Positions 49,344 through 57,325 of a stretch of DNA of 64,000 nucleotides are shown here, piece after piece (positions within the stretch are counted from its first letter, which is position 1; each line of letters opens with the position of its first letter). This stretch comes from Dongia_A sp039808885. GTDB lineage: Bacteria > Pseudomonadota > Alphaproteobacteria > Dongiales > Dongiaceae. The stretch covers positions 10,718-74,717 of the forward strand of contig JBDHTX010000021.1 of assembly GCA_039808885.1 (NCBI GenBank), in the 5' to 3' direction. The notes under the pieces were generated by a model, which saw only the letters and a program-made list of their open reading frames with translations, was not told the origin of the DNA and ran no database searches. The position numbers were made by a program, and so were the translations under genes.

Positions 49344-50350
49344 AGCGGCGGCGGCGGCGGATCGCGACGCAGCAGGCGTTGCAGCCAGCTGCGCCGCGGC
49401 GCCTGTTGCGGCTTCAGCATGCTGTCCCGGATGCGGATCAGCCCGGCATCCGGCGCGTCGAGGCCGAGCAGCGCCGCCTCAACCGCGTCCTCGCTGAACT
49501 TCTGGATCGCGGCGCGGCGCGGGTGGATGTTGCGGAACAGCGCCGCGTGATCCGCATGCGTCGGGTTGGTGTTGATCTCGTAGATCTGCGGCCGGCCGTC
49601 GACCAGCGCGAAATCCGCCCGGCCGTACTCGATGCCGGCCAGGTCGAAGACGCGGCCGAGCAGCTCGGCATGCAGGTTCTGCCGGATGAAGGCGTCCTCG
49701 TGCGCCAGGAAGCGTTCGAATTCCGGATGCGCCTCCAGCCGCCGGCGGTCGGTGGCATCCTTCACCACCCAGTTGAAGTCGACCACGTTGGTATGGGCGA
49801 TGATCCTGCCGCCGATGCAGTAGGTCTGCAGGCGCTGCCACACGCCGGGGCTGACCTCGGCGCCGGCATATTCGATGACCAGCTTGCCCACCAGGGAAAA
49901 GCCGTCGCGCTGCATCTGCGCCAGGGTCGCGTCCAGTTCCTGCTGGCTCCGGATCAGCGGCGTGGCGGCGCGGGTCTTGTGGTCGTATTCGTTGCGCAGG
50001 AAGACGGGGAAGCGCTCCGGCCGCGGAAAGGTCTCCGCCCGCCAGGCGGAAAATCCGTTGATGCCGGCCTGTTTCAGCCGCGTCAGCAGGTCAAAGCGGC
50101 GGGCGACCCGCGCCGGGCGATTCAGCACCCGCGCGCCACCCTGCTCCAGATGAAAGGCGACCCGCGATGCCAGCGCCAGCTCATGCGCCGAGAGGCGCTC
50201 GTGGTCGGTGAAGATCCACGTGCCGCCGGGGAGCCAGCGCTGCGCGAACAGGGTCTCGTACGCCCAATGGCGGCAGGCGGCGGGGCCGAGCCGCGCGACC
50301 AGGGGGCGGAAGGTGACGCCGTGGTCCCGGGTGGTGACGAAATGGATCAT
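49331..50350 (-). CDS. ATP-grasp-like protein of unknown substrate
   Basis: 339 residues. The C-terminal part has the ATP-grasp metal-site pattern: DLAGIEYGRADFALVDGRPQIYEINTNPTHADH. An N-terminal region with FPRPERFPVFLRNEYDHKTR and GKLVIEYAG could supply nucleotide-binding lysines. Family enzymes join a carboxylate to an amine or thiol through an acyl phosphate. The match is partial, with no clear N-terminal preATP-grasp motif, so ligase activity is an inference. It lies between the GT4 and GNAT genes with 16-base spacing and 13-base overlap. Confidence 0.65.
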   Translation of the reverse strand: MIHFVTTRDHGVTFRPLVARLGPAACRHWAYETLFAQRWLPGGTWIFTDHERLSAHELALASRVAFHLEQGGARVLNRPARVARRFDLLTRLKQAGINGFSAWRAETFPRPERFPVFLRNEYDHKTRAATPLIRSQQELDATLAQMQRDGFSLVGKLVIEYAGAEVSPGVWQRLQTYCIGGRIIAHTNVVDFNWVVKDATDRRRLEAHPEFERFLAHEDAFIRQNLHAELLGRVFDLAGIEYGRADFALVDGRPQIYEINTNPTHADHAALFRNIHPRRAAIQKFSEDAVEAALLGLDAPDAGLIRIRDSMLKPQQAPRRSWLQRLLRRDPPPPPLWRP

Positions 50351-50366
50351 GCAAGGAGGCCGGCCG

Positions 50367-51614
50367 CTATGGCCATGCCGGCGCTTCCCGGCGCTGCGGT
50401 CCCGGCCCTTCGACGCCGTCGTAGAGCTGCAGCAGGCGGTCGCGGGCGGCGACCGTGGAGAATTCCTTGACCCGTTGCGTGCCGCGCTCCACCAGGCTGC
50501 GGTGCAGCGCGCGATCGGCGATCAGCGCCAGGGCGCGCTCCGCCAGGCGATCGGGCGCCTGCGGCGGCACCAGGGCAAAGGCGTTGGGCTCGCCCGCCAC
50601 GTCGGGAATGCCGCCCACCCGGTAGGCGATCGCGGGAACCTCCCACGCCATGGCTTCCAGCAGGATGCTGCCGAAAGCCTCGCGCCGCGACGGCAGCACG
50701 ATGACGTCGGCGATCCGCAGCGCCGCCTTCACGTCGCTGCGCGGCACGAAGCCGGTGACGCACCAGGCGCTGTCGGCGCATCGCGCCCGCAGCTCGCGCT
50801 CCAGGCGCCCGCGGCACGGGCCGTCGCCGCAGATCAGCACGAACACGCCCTTGCGCGACAGCGCCTGCACGATCGCCGGCAGATCGCGCCAGCCCTTCTC
50901 CTCGCTGATGCGGCCGATATAGGCGGCAACCGGGCCATTCTCCGGAATCTTGTGCTGGAGCCGGAAGCGCCGCACGGTTTCGTCGTCAATGCCGGCACGG
51001 AAGGCGGCCGGGTCGATGGCATCGGGAACGATCCAGACCCGGTCGCCGTGCTTCGGCGCGAGCAGGTTCATCATCTTCGCCTGGTGCGGGCTCAGCGCCA
51101 CCACGCGGTCGGCGAGGCACAGCGCCCAGCGTTCCAGCCGCAGCCGCAGGCCCGTCGGCGCCGGCCTGGCCTCTGCGGCGCCGTCGCTCAGCAGCGACAC
51201 GTTGAGCGAGATGACCACCGGCACCGGGCCGAGCTTGAGCGCCAGGGCCAGGATGCGGCACCAGATCGAGTGATCGAGATGCAGGTGCACCAAGTCGAAG
51301 CCGCGCAGGTGGCGCAACAGATACGGGACGAGCGCCCAGAACCAGGTGAAGCCGAGCAGATGCGTGGCGAGGAAGGGCGGCAGGGACGGCCCGACCGCCT
51401 GCAGCCGTGACCGCTCGAACAGCGGATAGGCGCGCTCGCTGCCGGGAATATGCGTGGTCACCACGGTCTGCTGCATGCCGGCGGCGTCGAGGTCCCGCAC
51501 CATCTGCCAGACCTGGTTCTGCATGCCGCCGACCGGATCGTAGGCGACCGGCCAGGAACCCTCGCGAAAGAAATGCGGCGCGAGCCGCAAGATCCTCAAC
51601 TGGCGATGCGCCAT
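50367..51614 (-). CDS. Glycosyltransferase family 4
   Basis: 415 residues from the ATG at 51614; a longer frame to 51803 has no family match. The GT-B acceptor domain contains AYDPVGGMQNQVWQMVRDLDAAGMQQTVVTTHIPG. The donor domain has AAYIGRISEEKGWRDLPAIVQAL and the E-x7-E motif REAFGSILLEAMAWEVPAIA. The acceptor-side motif recalls glycosyltransferases that act on small acceptors, such as the 2-deoxystreptamine type, as well as exopolysaccharide enzymes. It is the first gene of the GT/ATP-grasp/GNAT/PIG-L operon. Confidence 0.88.
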   Translation of the reverse strand: MAHRQLRILRLAPHFFREGSWPVAYDPVGGMQNQVWQMVRDLDAAGMQQTVVTTHIPGSERAYPLFERSRLQAVGPSLPPFLATHLLGFTWFWALVPYLLRHLRGFDLVHLHLDHSIWCRILALALKLGPVPVVISLNVSLLSDGAAEARPAPTGLRLRLERWALCLADRVVALSPHQAKMMNLLAPKHGDRVWIVPDAIDPAAFRAGIDDETVRRFRLQHKIPENGPVAAYIGRISEEKGWRDLPAIVQALSRKGVFVLICGDGPCRGRLERELRARCADSAWCVTGFVPRSDVKAALRIADVIVLPSRREAFGSILLEAMAWEVPAIAYRVGGIPDVAGEPNAFALVPPQAPDRLAERALALIADRALHRSLVERGTQRVKEFSTVAARDRLLQLYDGVEGPGPQRREAPAWP

Positions 51615-51879
51615 GGCGTGCCCCCGTGCACTCTCTCGCGTCCGGCCGGCACGACTATGCTGCACCGCCCCGCGTCCAGGAATTGCGCACCCGATCGACC
51701 GCCGAGCCGGCCTGCGGATCCCGCGCTCGCACCGCCCACAATCCGGCAAGGCAGTCACGCACGCAGGGGACAGATCTGTAGCGGCGATCGACTGACGGCG
51801 CAATGATCAATGTCACACAGGCATTTGACCAACTATCCACGTTTCCCGTCAAGCGCCCCGCGTCGATCCGCGACCCCGG

Positions 51880-52146
51880 TCAGGGGCGCCATTCCCGCGC
51901 GCCGAGGGCAGGCGGACCGGGAACCCCACCCTGGCGCTTGCTGGCCTTGCGCACGGCCTTTTTCTTCGCCGTCTTGCCGCGGCCGGAGCCGCTTTTCCTG
52001 CCGCCGCCGCTCTCCTTGTTGGCGGTCGCCCAGGCGCGCCGCGCCGCCTCCTTCCTGGAGACGCCGCGCTTCTCGTAGCTCTCCTCGATATGCTCGGCCT
52101 GGCGCTTCTGCTTGTCGGTAGATGAACTCTTGTCGCCGCGTGGCAT
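51880..52146 (-). CDS. Small basic protein, often labelled plasmid stabilization protein
   Basis: 88 residues from the ATG at 52146. The N-terminal part (PRGDKSSSTDKQKRQAEHIEESYEKRGVSRKEAARRAWATANKESGGGRKSGSG) matches a widespread small protein family often annotated as plasmid stabilization without direct proof. The C-terminal half is a Lys/Arg/Gly-rich tail, probably disordered and nucleic-acid binding. The 265 bases between it and the glycosyltransferase hold no gene I can support. Confidence 0.7.
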   Translation of the reverse strand: MPRGDKSSSTDKQKRQAEHIEESYEKRGVSRKEAARRAWATANKESGGGRKSGSGRGKTAKKKAVRKASKRQGGVPGPPALGAREWRP

Positions 52147-52217
52147 GGTCTCGCTCCATTGCAGGGTCGCTCTCCATGCAACGCGGCGCGGCACCCCCGG
52201 TTCCGGATGGGCGGCGG

Positions 52218-52397
52218 CTAGCCGACGAAGCGAAGCACCGTCCGGACCAGCGCCGGCATCATCATTGGGCGCAGCAAGCGGCCGTCATAGCCCGACATGC
52301 GCCGGTCGTTCTCGGACAGGCACAGCGCCAGGAACCCAGTCAGGTCGAGGCAGCATGCGGGAGAGCGCGTCGCGATGCTCGGGTGATCCGGCGGCAC
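52218..52397 (-). pseudogene. Possible short gene or C-terminal gene remnant
   Basis: A minus-strand frame from the GTG at 52397 to the TAG at 52218 reads as a plausible protein tail (LTGFLALCLSENDRRMSGYDGRLLRPMMMPALVRTVLRFVG). It has no good start or ribosome-binding site and I do not recognise it, so it may be the end of a lost gene. The rest of 52147-52511 shows nothing coding. Confidence 0.25.
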
Positions 52398-52511
52398 GGT
52401 CCCCGATACCGCGCACGATCTTTCGCAATAGGGATCGGAACCATCGCTGGCCGTCGACCCCTCGACCTCCCGTGTTGGCGCGAGATCAAGGCCCCAGGCG
52501 CAGCGGCCGAT

Positions 52512-52994
52512 TCAGTCGCCCGACGGCTCCGTCGCCCCGGCGGCCTCGGTCACAAAAGTGACATCGACCCGCCCGGCATGCTCGAAGATGAGAGTCACCG
52601 GGAACGTATCGCCCTCGGCCAGGGGCTGCTTCAGGCCCATGAACATAAGGTGGAAGCCATGCGGCTTCAGCTCCGCCTTGCCGCCGGCCGGAATGTCGAT
52701 CGCATCCACCGGCACCATCTTGGCGACATCGTTCTCCATGACGTGATTGTGCAGCTGCGCCATCTCGGCGATGCGGCACTCCGCGCCGATCAGGCGGTCG
52801 GCGACGGTGCCGTGGTTCTCGATCTCCAGATAGCCGGCGCCGGGCCGGTCCTTGCTGGTGGCGCGCGACCACGGATGCTCGATGACGAGATCGCCGGCCT
52901 TGAATTCATGGGCCCGGGCGACGGCCGGAGCCCAGGCGGCGTACAGGACTGGGGCGAGCGCGATGCCGGCCAGCAGCAGGTTGCGTCGGTTCAT
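52512..52994 (-). CDS. Periplasmic copper chaperone, PCu(A)C family
   Basis: 160 residues from the ATG at 52994. A signal peptide (MNRRNLLLAGIALAPVLYAAWAPAVARA-HE) is followed by the PCu(A)C (DUF461) beta-sandwich. The metal ligands are the typical His/Met set: HNHVM in the first loop and HGFHLMFMGL in the second, fitting H-x-n-M...H-x-M. The family delivers Cu(I) to the CuA centre of cytochrome oxidase. It lies downstream of a DUF2946 gene in the same direction. Confidence 0.9.
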   Translation of the reverse strand: MNRRNLLLAGIALAPVLYAAWAPAVARAHEFKAGDLVIEHPWSRATSKDRPGAGYLEIENHGTVADRLIGAECRIAEMAQLHNHVMENDVAKMVPVDAIDIPAGGKAELKPHGFHLMFMGLKQPLAEGDTFPVTLIFEHAGRVDVTFVTEAAGATEPSGD

Positions 52995-53148
52995 GTCGGT
53001 CTCCTTTGTCGGATGCGCGGGGCCTTGTTCGCCGCGCAGATATTGCCGTTGAAATGGAAGCGCCGGTTTCGACGACCACTCCGGGGCGATGCCGAAGATC
53101 GTCGAACCGCGCACGCCGCGGGCCTGTGCGTCACAGGCCCACGCGCAA

Positions 53149-53577
53149 TCAGGCAAGGCGCGGCGGGGCGCGGGAGGAGAAGCCTTCGTCGGAGGGCGCG
53201 GCGCGCGGCAGCTGTTGCCGGGGGGTCGCTTCGGCGCGCAGGGAGACGTGCGGAACAGGCAGATCGAACGCTGCCGGCGCCAGCGTCGCGCCGGCCTGCT
53301 GCATCACCAGGCAGACCGCGCAATCGCCCGGATGCGGAGCGCCGGGCGTCGGCGCGCCCGCATCGCCATCGTCGCGCGGCGACAGGCAGATTGGCAGCCA
53401 GGCGACGGCGGTACCGGAGAGCGCCGCACCGGTCATGTCCCAGCTGGTGCCGCCGCCCATTGCGGGCATCGGCAGATAGGGCGACAGCGCCTGCAGGAAC
53501 AGGCCGAGCATCAGCACCGCCGCCGCGATGCGGCGGTTGGCATGGGCCATGTGGCGGGCGGAGCGGTGCTGTCTCAT
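53149..53577 (-). CDS. DUF2946-like exported protein
   Basis: 142 residues. An N-terminal signal/anchor (AAAVLMLGLFLQALSPYLPMPA) is followed by a short cysteine-containing region: PICLSP and DCAVCLVMQQAG, the Cys pattern of DUF2946. The family often lies beside copper or TonB-related genes and its function is unknown. A Pro/Arg-rich C-terminus ends the protein. It is upstream of the PCu(A)C copper chaperone with a 154-base gap, suggesting a shared metal role. Confidence 0.68.
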   Translation of the reverse strand: MRQHRSARHMAHANRRIAAAVLMLGLFLQALSPYLPMPAMGGGTSWDMTGAALSGTAVAWLPICLSPRDDGDAGAPTPGAPHPGDCAVCLVMQQAGATLAPAAFDLPVPHVSLRAEATPRQQLPRAAPSDEGFSSRAPPRLA

Positions 53578-53673
53578 GCGGCCCCATTCCTAGCATCCCC
53601 GGCCGGCCGGCGACAACCGGCGGCGCCGTCCGGTGACGCCCGCTGCGGTGATGCGTCGCGCCGCCGCATCAGC

Positions 53674-54456
53674 TCAGGCCTTGCCGATCGGGTGGAACGC
53701 GAAACGCGGCGCCGGCACCCAGGGGTGCCGGTCGATCAGCGCCTCGACCGCGAAGGCCGCGCGGATGGACCCGATGGTGAGAATCTCCGCCGCCGGTCCC
53801 GCGCCGATCAGCCGGCCGCCATCCAGCAGCAGCACCCGATCGGCGAAGGACGCCACCAGGTTGAGGTCGTGCGACGCGACCACGACAGTGCGGCCCAGCC
53901 GGCGCAACAGGTCCAGGATTTCGAGCTGCAGGCCGATATCGACGTGATGCGTCGGCTCGTCGAGCAGCACGAGGCTGGCTTCCTGCGCCAGCGCGCGGGC
54001 GATCAGCACGCGCTGCTTCTCGCCGCCGGACAGCGTCGAGAACAGCCTTTCGGCGAGATGCGCAAGGTGCAGCTGCTCCAGCGCCGCGCCGATCTTGGCG
54101 CGGTCTTGCGCGCCCCTGTCGCCGCGCCCGCGGCGCCGCGCGCTGCGGCCGAGCATCAGCACATCGCGCACACGGAAGGGATAGGCCGCCGGCGCCTCCT
54201 GCGGCACGGCGGCAATGCGGCGCGCGGCCTCGCCGGGCGCCAGGCCCCAGAGATCCGCGCCGTTCAGTTGGATCACGCCGCGCCATGGCCGGTTCGCCCG
54301 CGCGAGGCAGCGCAGCAGGCTGGTCTTGCCCGCGCCGCTCGGCCCGATGATGCAGATCATTTCCTGCGGCGCCACGTCGAAGTTGATGTCGCACAGGATC
54401 GGCACGCCCTGCCGGACGCCCCAGGCGAGATCGCGGACCGTCAGCGCGGCCACCAT
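53674..54456 (-). CDS. FecE/BtuD-type ABC transporter ATP-binding protein (no permease nearby)
   Basis: 260 residues from the ATG at 54456. Walker A GPSGAGKTSLL, signature LSGGEKQR, Walker B LVLLDEP and H-loop VVASHDLNL are intact. The fold is the iron-siderophore/heme/B12 (FecE, HmuV, BtuD) type. No permease or binding protein is in the window beside it. It shares one base with the DUF1636 stop (TGATG) and lies under the cobalamin riboswitch, so a role in corrinoid or cobalt uptake is inferred. Confidence 0.87.
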   Translation of the reverse strand: MVAALTVRDLAWGVRQGVPILCDINFDVAPQEMICIIGPSGAGKTSLLRCLARANRPWRGVIQLNGADLWGLAPGEAARRIAAVPQEAPAAYPFRVRDVLMLGRSARRRGRGDRGAQDRAKIGAALEQLHLAHLAERLFSTLSGGEKQRVLIARALAQEASLVLLDEPTHHVDIGLQLEILDLLRRLGRTVVVASHDLNLVASFADRVLLLDGGRLIGAGPAAEILTIGSIRAAFAVEALIDRHPWVPAPRFAFHPIGKA

Positions 54457-54872
54457 CAGTGCGGCTCCCGCGTGCTTTGCGCGCTGATCATCAGCGCGCT
54501 CGGAATCCGGGCGAGGCACTTGCCGCGCAGCGCATCAGGCCGCGCGCGGAAGCCCGTCATGCCGTCTTCCTGGGCCTGGTAGAGCCGCGCGAAGGCGATC
54601 AGCGCGTCGAGATCCTCGGCGGGATCTATATCGCCGAACAGATAGGTCGTCTTGCCCTCCGCGACGAAGGCGACCGTGCAGGGCCGCGTGCAGCCGGACA
54701 GGCAGGCGGTGCCGGAAATGCCGAACTCCTCCGGCAGGCCGGCGCTGCGGCCGAGATCGGCGGCCTGGTCTAGCGATTGCAGCAGCCGCAGGCCGGGGCG
54801 GCAATCGGTCCCCGTCCGTCGGCAGGTCGTGCACAGGATGAGCTGGTGTCGCGTCTTGGAATCCGTCGCCAT
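54456..54872 (-). CDS. DUF1636 putative metal-binding protein
   Basis: 138 residues. It has the DUF1636 cysteine pattern: LCTTCRRTGTDCRPG near the N-terminus and GTACLSGCTRPCTVAFVAEGKTTYLFGDIDP. The layout is that of a thioredoxin-like [2Fe-2S] ferredoxin, and DUF1636 genes are repeatedly found under cobalamin control. The gene is the first after the riboswitch, with translation coupled to the ABC ATPase. Confidence 0.83.
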   Translation of the reverse strand: MATDSKTRHQLILCTTCRRTGTDCRPGLRLLQSLDQAADLGRSAGLPEEFGISGTACLSGCTRPCTVAFVAEGKTTYLFGDIDPAEDLDALIAFARLYQAQEDGMTGFRARPDALRGKCLARIPSALMISAQSTREPH

Positions 54873-54989
54873 GTTCTACCCCGCCATGAGCACGGGGCAT
54901 CGCGGCGCGGCAACGGCACAGATCTGGTCGAAAGTCGCATCTGCATCATCGCTCCCTCCGGCACACCCCGTCCGGTTACGTTCAGGTTG

Positions 54990-55170
54990 GCGATGGCAGG
55001 TCTCCTGGCTCGCGGCTTGGCGGCTGGCGAACGGCCTTCCCGGTTTCCCAGTGGCCCGCCGGTTTCCCAGCGTGGTGTTCGCAAGCCTCGCCGCTCACAG
55101 TTGCGGGGGCAGCCACGGTTTCGGCCCCGTTTGGGTCGTCCTCACCGTGTTCCCTTTTCATCCCCTGGAG
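54990..55170 (-). promoter_or_regulatory. Cobalamin riboswitch
   Basis: On the minus strand the leader carries the family landmarks in order: GGGAACACGGTGAG near the 5' side, the B12 box GCTGCCCCCGCAACTGTG (about 55097-55114), the CCACTGGGAAACC region, GGGAAGG, and GAGCCAGGAGACCTGCC at the 3' end (about 54995-55012). It precedes DUF1636 and the ABC ATPase by about 117 bases. Adenosyl- or methylcobalamin binding normally represses the downstream genes. Confidence 0.93.
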
Positions 55171-55269
55171 TTCATCCGTCGGGGAACCATCGAGACAGAC
55201 TGCTTAGCAAATCCGCCATCCGCCGGCAAGGATGAGCACCGGCAAGAAAGGCGCGCTCAATGCGGTCGT

Positions 55270-55905
55270 TCAGTACAGCTCCTTGCGATAGCTCTCCTCG
55301 ATGTCGAGATCGCAGGCGACAACCTCTTCCTCTTTCGGCGCCGATTCCGCGGTCTGCTCGAGGATCATGCGCGCCAGCGTCGGCATCACCTTGCGGTCGA
55401 CCCGGGCCTCCGGCTGCCACAGGCGCGAGCGCTTGAAGGCCTTGGCGCAATGCAGGAAGGCCTCGTCGACGCGCACCCGGATCGCCACCTTCGGCATCTT
55501 GCCGTCGACCATGGCGCGCGCCAGGATCGCGGGATCGGTGGTGATCTCGGCCCGGCCGTTGACCCGCAGCGTGTCCTCGAAACCTGGGATCATGAAGATC
55601 AGCCCGACATTCGGGTTCTCCAGGATGTTCACCATCGTATCCAGCCGGTTGTTGCCGGGCCTATCGGGAATCGCCAGGTGATGGTCATCCAGCACCTGGA
55701 CGAAGCCGGCCGGGTCGCCGCGCGGCGACACATCGGCGCGCCCCGCCGCATTCGCGGTGGCGATGCAGAGAAAGGGCGAGCGGGCGATGAAGTCCCGCGC
55801 ATGGCGATCGAGCTTCGGGATCGCCTTGCGCAAGGCCAGGCCCTCGGCGTGGCCGAACAGGGCGCGCAATTCGTCGACGCCACCGATGCGATGCTGGTCC
55901 GGCAT
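55270..55905 (-). CDS. PPOX-type FMN-dependent flavoprotein (MSMEG_1061-like)
   Basis: 211 residues from the ATG at 55905, with GGGGA upstream; a longer frame overlaps the divergent MFS leader. The split-barrel pyridoxamine-phosphate-oxidase-like fold is shown by FLCIATANAAGRADVSPRGDPAGFVQVLDDHHLAIPDRPGNNRLDTMVNILENPNVGLIFMIPGFEDTLRVNGRAEI. This long first half is typical of the MSMEG_1061 family. The flavin-dependent reaction is unknown. It is not covered by the riboswitch, which points away from it. Confidence 0.85.
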   Translation of the reverse strand: MPDQHRIGGVDELRALFGHAEGLALRKAIPKLDRHARDFIARSPFLCIATANAAGRADVSPRGDPAGFVQVLDDHHLAIPDRPGNNRLDTMVNILENPNVGLIFMIPGFEDTLRVNGRAEITTDPAILARAMVDGKMPKVAIRVRVDEAFLHCAKAFKRSRLWQPEARVDRKVMPTLARMILEQTAESAPKEEEVVACDLDIEESYRKELY

Positions 55906-56095
55906 GGGATCCCCGGGTTTTTGCGAACGATTCTCATATACTAGAGCATGGCTTCGATGCCGGCGGCAAGGGGCTTGCCCGCCGGACGGCCAGGGCAGCG
56001 GAGCGTCCCGATTTTGCAGGCGGCCCATGCGCGGGACGCGGTTTGACAGCATCGGCCGCGCATGCAAATTCACCGCTCCGACCAAGGGGAAAACC

Positions 56096-57325
56096 GTGAC
56101 GACGACCGCGCCAAGACCGGACAAGCACCATGCCAGCATCGAGTTCGTCGTGCTGATGGCGGTGATGTCGTCGCTGATCGCGTTTTCCATCGACGCCATG
56201 CTGCCGGCCCTGCCGCAGATCGCCGCCGACCTCGCCATCCGGCGCGAGAACGACCGGCAGATGATCGTGACCGCGCTGTTCCTCGGCCTGGCGCTGTCGC
56301 AGCTGGTCTATGGTCCCGTCGCCGATACGATCGGGCGCAAGCCGGCCATCTATTGGGGCTTCGCCATCTTCCTGGTCGGCACGCTGATGTGCATCCTGGC
56401 GCCGAGCTTCGAGATCATCCTGCTTGGCCGCTTCCTCCAAGGCATCGGCGCGGCCGGGCCGCGCATCGTCTCGATCGCCCTCATCCGCGACCTCTATTCC
56501 GGGCGCGAGATGGCGAAGGTGCTGTCGCTGGTGACCACCGTCTTCATCGTGGTGCCGGTGATCGCGCCCTCCATCGGCCAGGGCATCCTGTTCGTGGCCG
56601 AATGGCGCTGGATCTTCGGCGTGCTGCTGGCCCAGGGCATCATCGGGCTGGTCTGGTTCGCCTGGCGCCAGCCGGAGACCCTGCCGCTGGAGCGGCGGGC
56701 GAGCTTCTCGCTGCGCCGCATCGTCATGGCGTTCCATGAGGCGTGCACCAACCGCTTCACCCTCGGCTACACCATCACCGCCGGGCTGATATTCGGCGCC
56801 TTCATCGGCTATCTCACCTCCACCCAGCAGATCCTGCAGGAGCAGTACGGCCTGGGCGAGATGTTCCCGCTCTATTTCGGCGCCAACGCCTTCGCCTTCG
56901 GCGCGGCGTCGCTGGTGAATTCGCGGCTGGTCATGCGTTTCGGCATGCGGCGGCTGGCGGCGACGGGCCTCGTCGCCAGCTCGCTGCTCTCCATCGTGTT
57001 CTTCGTGGTCGCCTTTCTGACCGGCGGCCAGCCGCCCTTGTGGTCGCTGATGGCCTACCTGCTCGCCATCTTCTTCAGCGTCGGCATCCTGTTCGGCAAT
57101 TTCAACGCGCTGTCGATGGAGCCGATGGGCCATATCGCCGGCATCGCCGCGGCAGTGGTGGGATCGCTCACCACGCTGATCTCCACCGTGCTCGGCAACC
57201 TGCTGGGCCAGGCCTATGACGGCACGGTGCGGCCGATGATCTTCGGCTTCGCGGTCCTCACCATCACCGCCACCGCGGTGATGGCCTATGTCGAGCGCGG
57301 CCGGCGCAGTTCCACGGTCAGGTGA
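56096..57325 (+). CDS. MFS transporter, Bcr/CflA-type drug exporter
   Basis: 409 residues from a GTG at 56096, with AAGGGGA eight bases upstream; a longer frame overlaps the PPOX gene. Twelve membrane segments are expected. The N-terminal SSLIAFSIDAMLPALPQIAADL and the loop motif LVYGPVADTIGRKPAIYWG are signatures of the Bcr/CflA proton-driven exporters. RIVSIALIRDLYSGREMAKVLSL (motif around helix 4-5) agrees. The substrate is unknown. Its 3' end overlaps the convergent dmeF by 40 bases. Confidence 0.88.
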   Translation: MTTTAPRPDKHHASIEFVVLMAVMSSLIAFSIDAMLPALPQIAADLAIRRENDRQMIVTALFLGLALSQLVYGPVADTIGRKPAIYWGFAIFLVGTLMCILAPSFEIILLGRFLQGIGAAGPRIVSIALIRDLYSGREMAKVLSLVTTVFIVVPVIAPSIGQGILFVAEWRWIFGVLLAQGIIGLVWFAWRQPETLPLERRASFSLRRIVMAFHEACTNRFTLGYTITAGLIFGAFIGYLTSTQQILQEQYGLGEMFPLYFGANAFAFGAASLVNSRLVMRFGMRRLAATGLVASSLLSIVFFVVAFLTGGQPPLWSLMAYLLAIFFSVGILFGNFNALSMEPMGHIAGIAAAVVGSLTTLISTVLGNLLGQAYDGTVRPMIFGFAVLTITATAVMAYVERGRRSSTVR

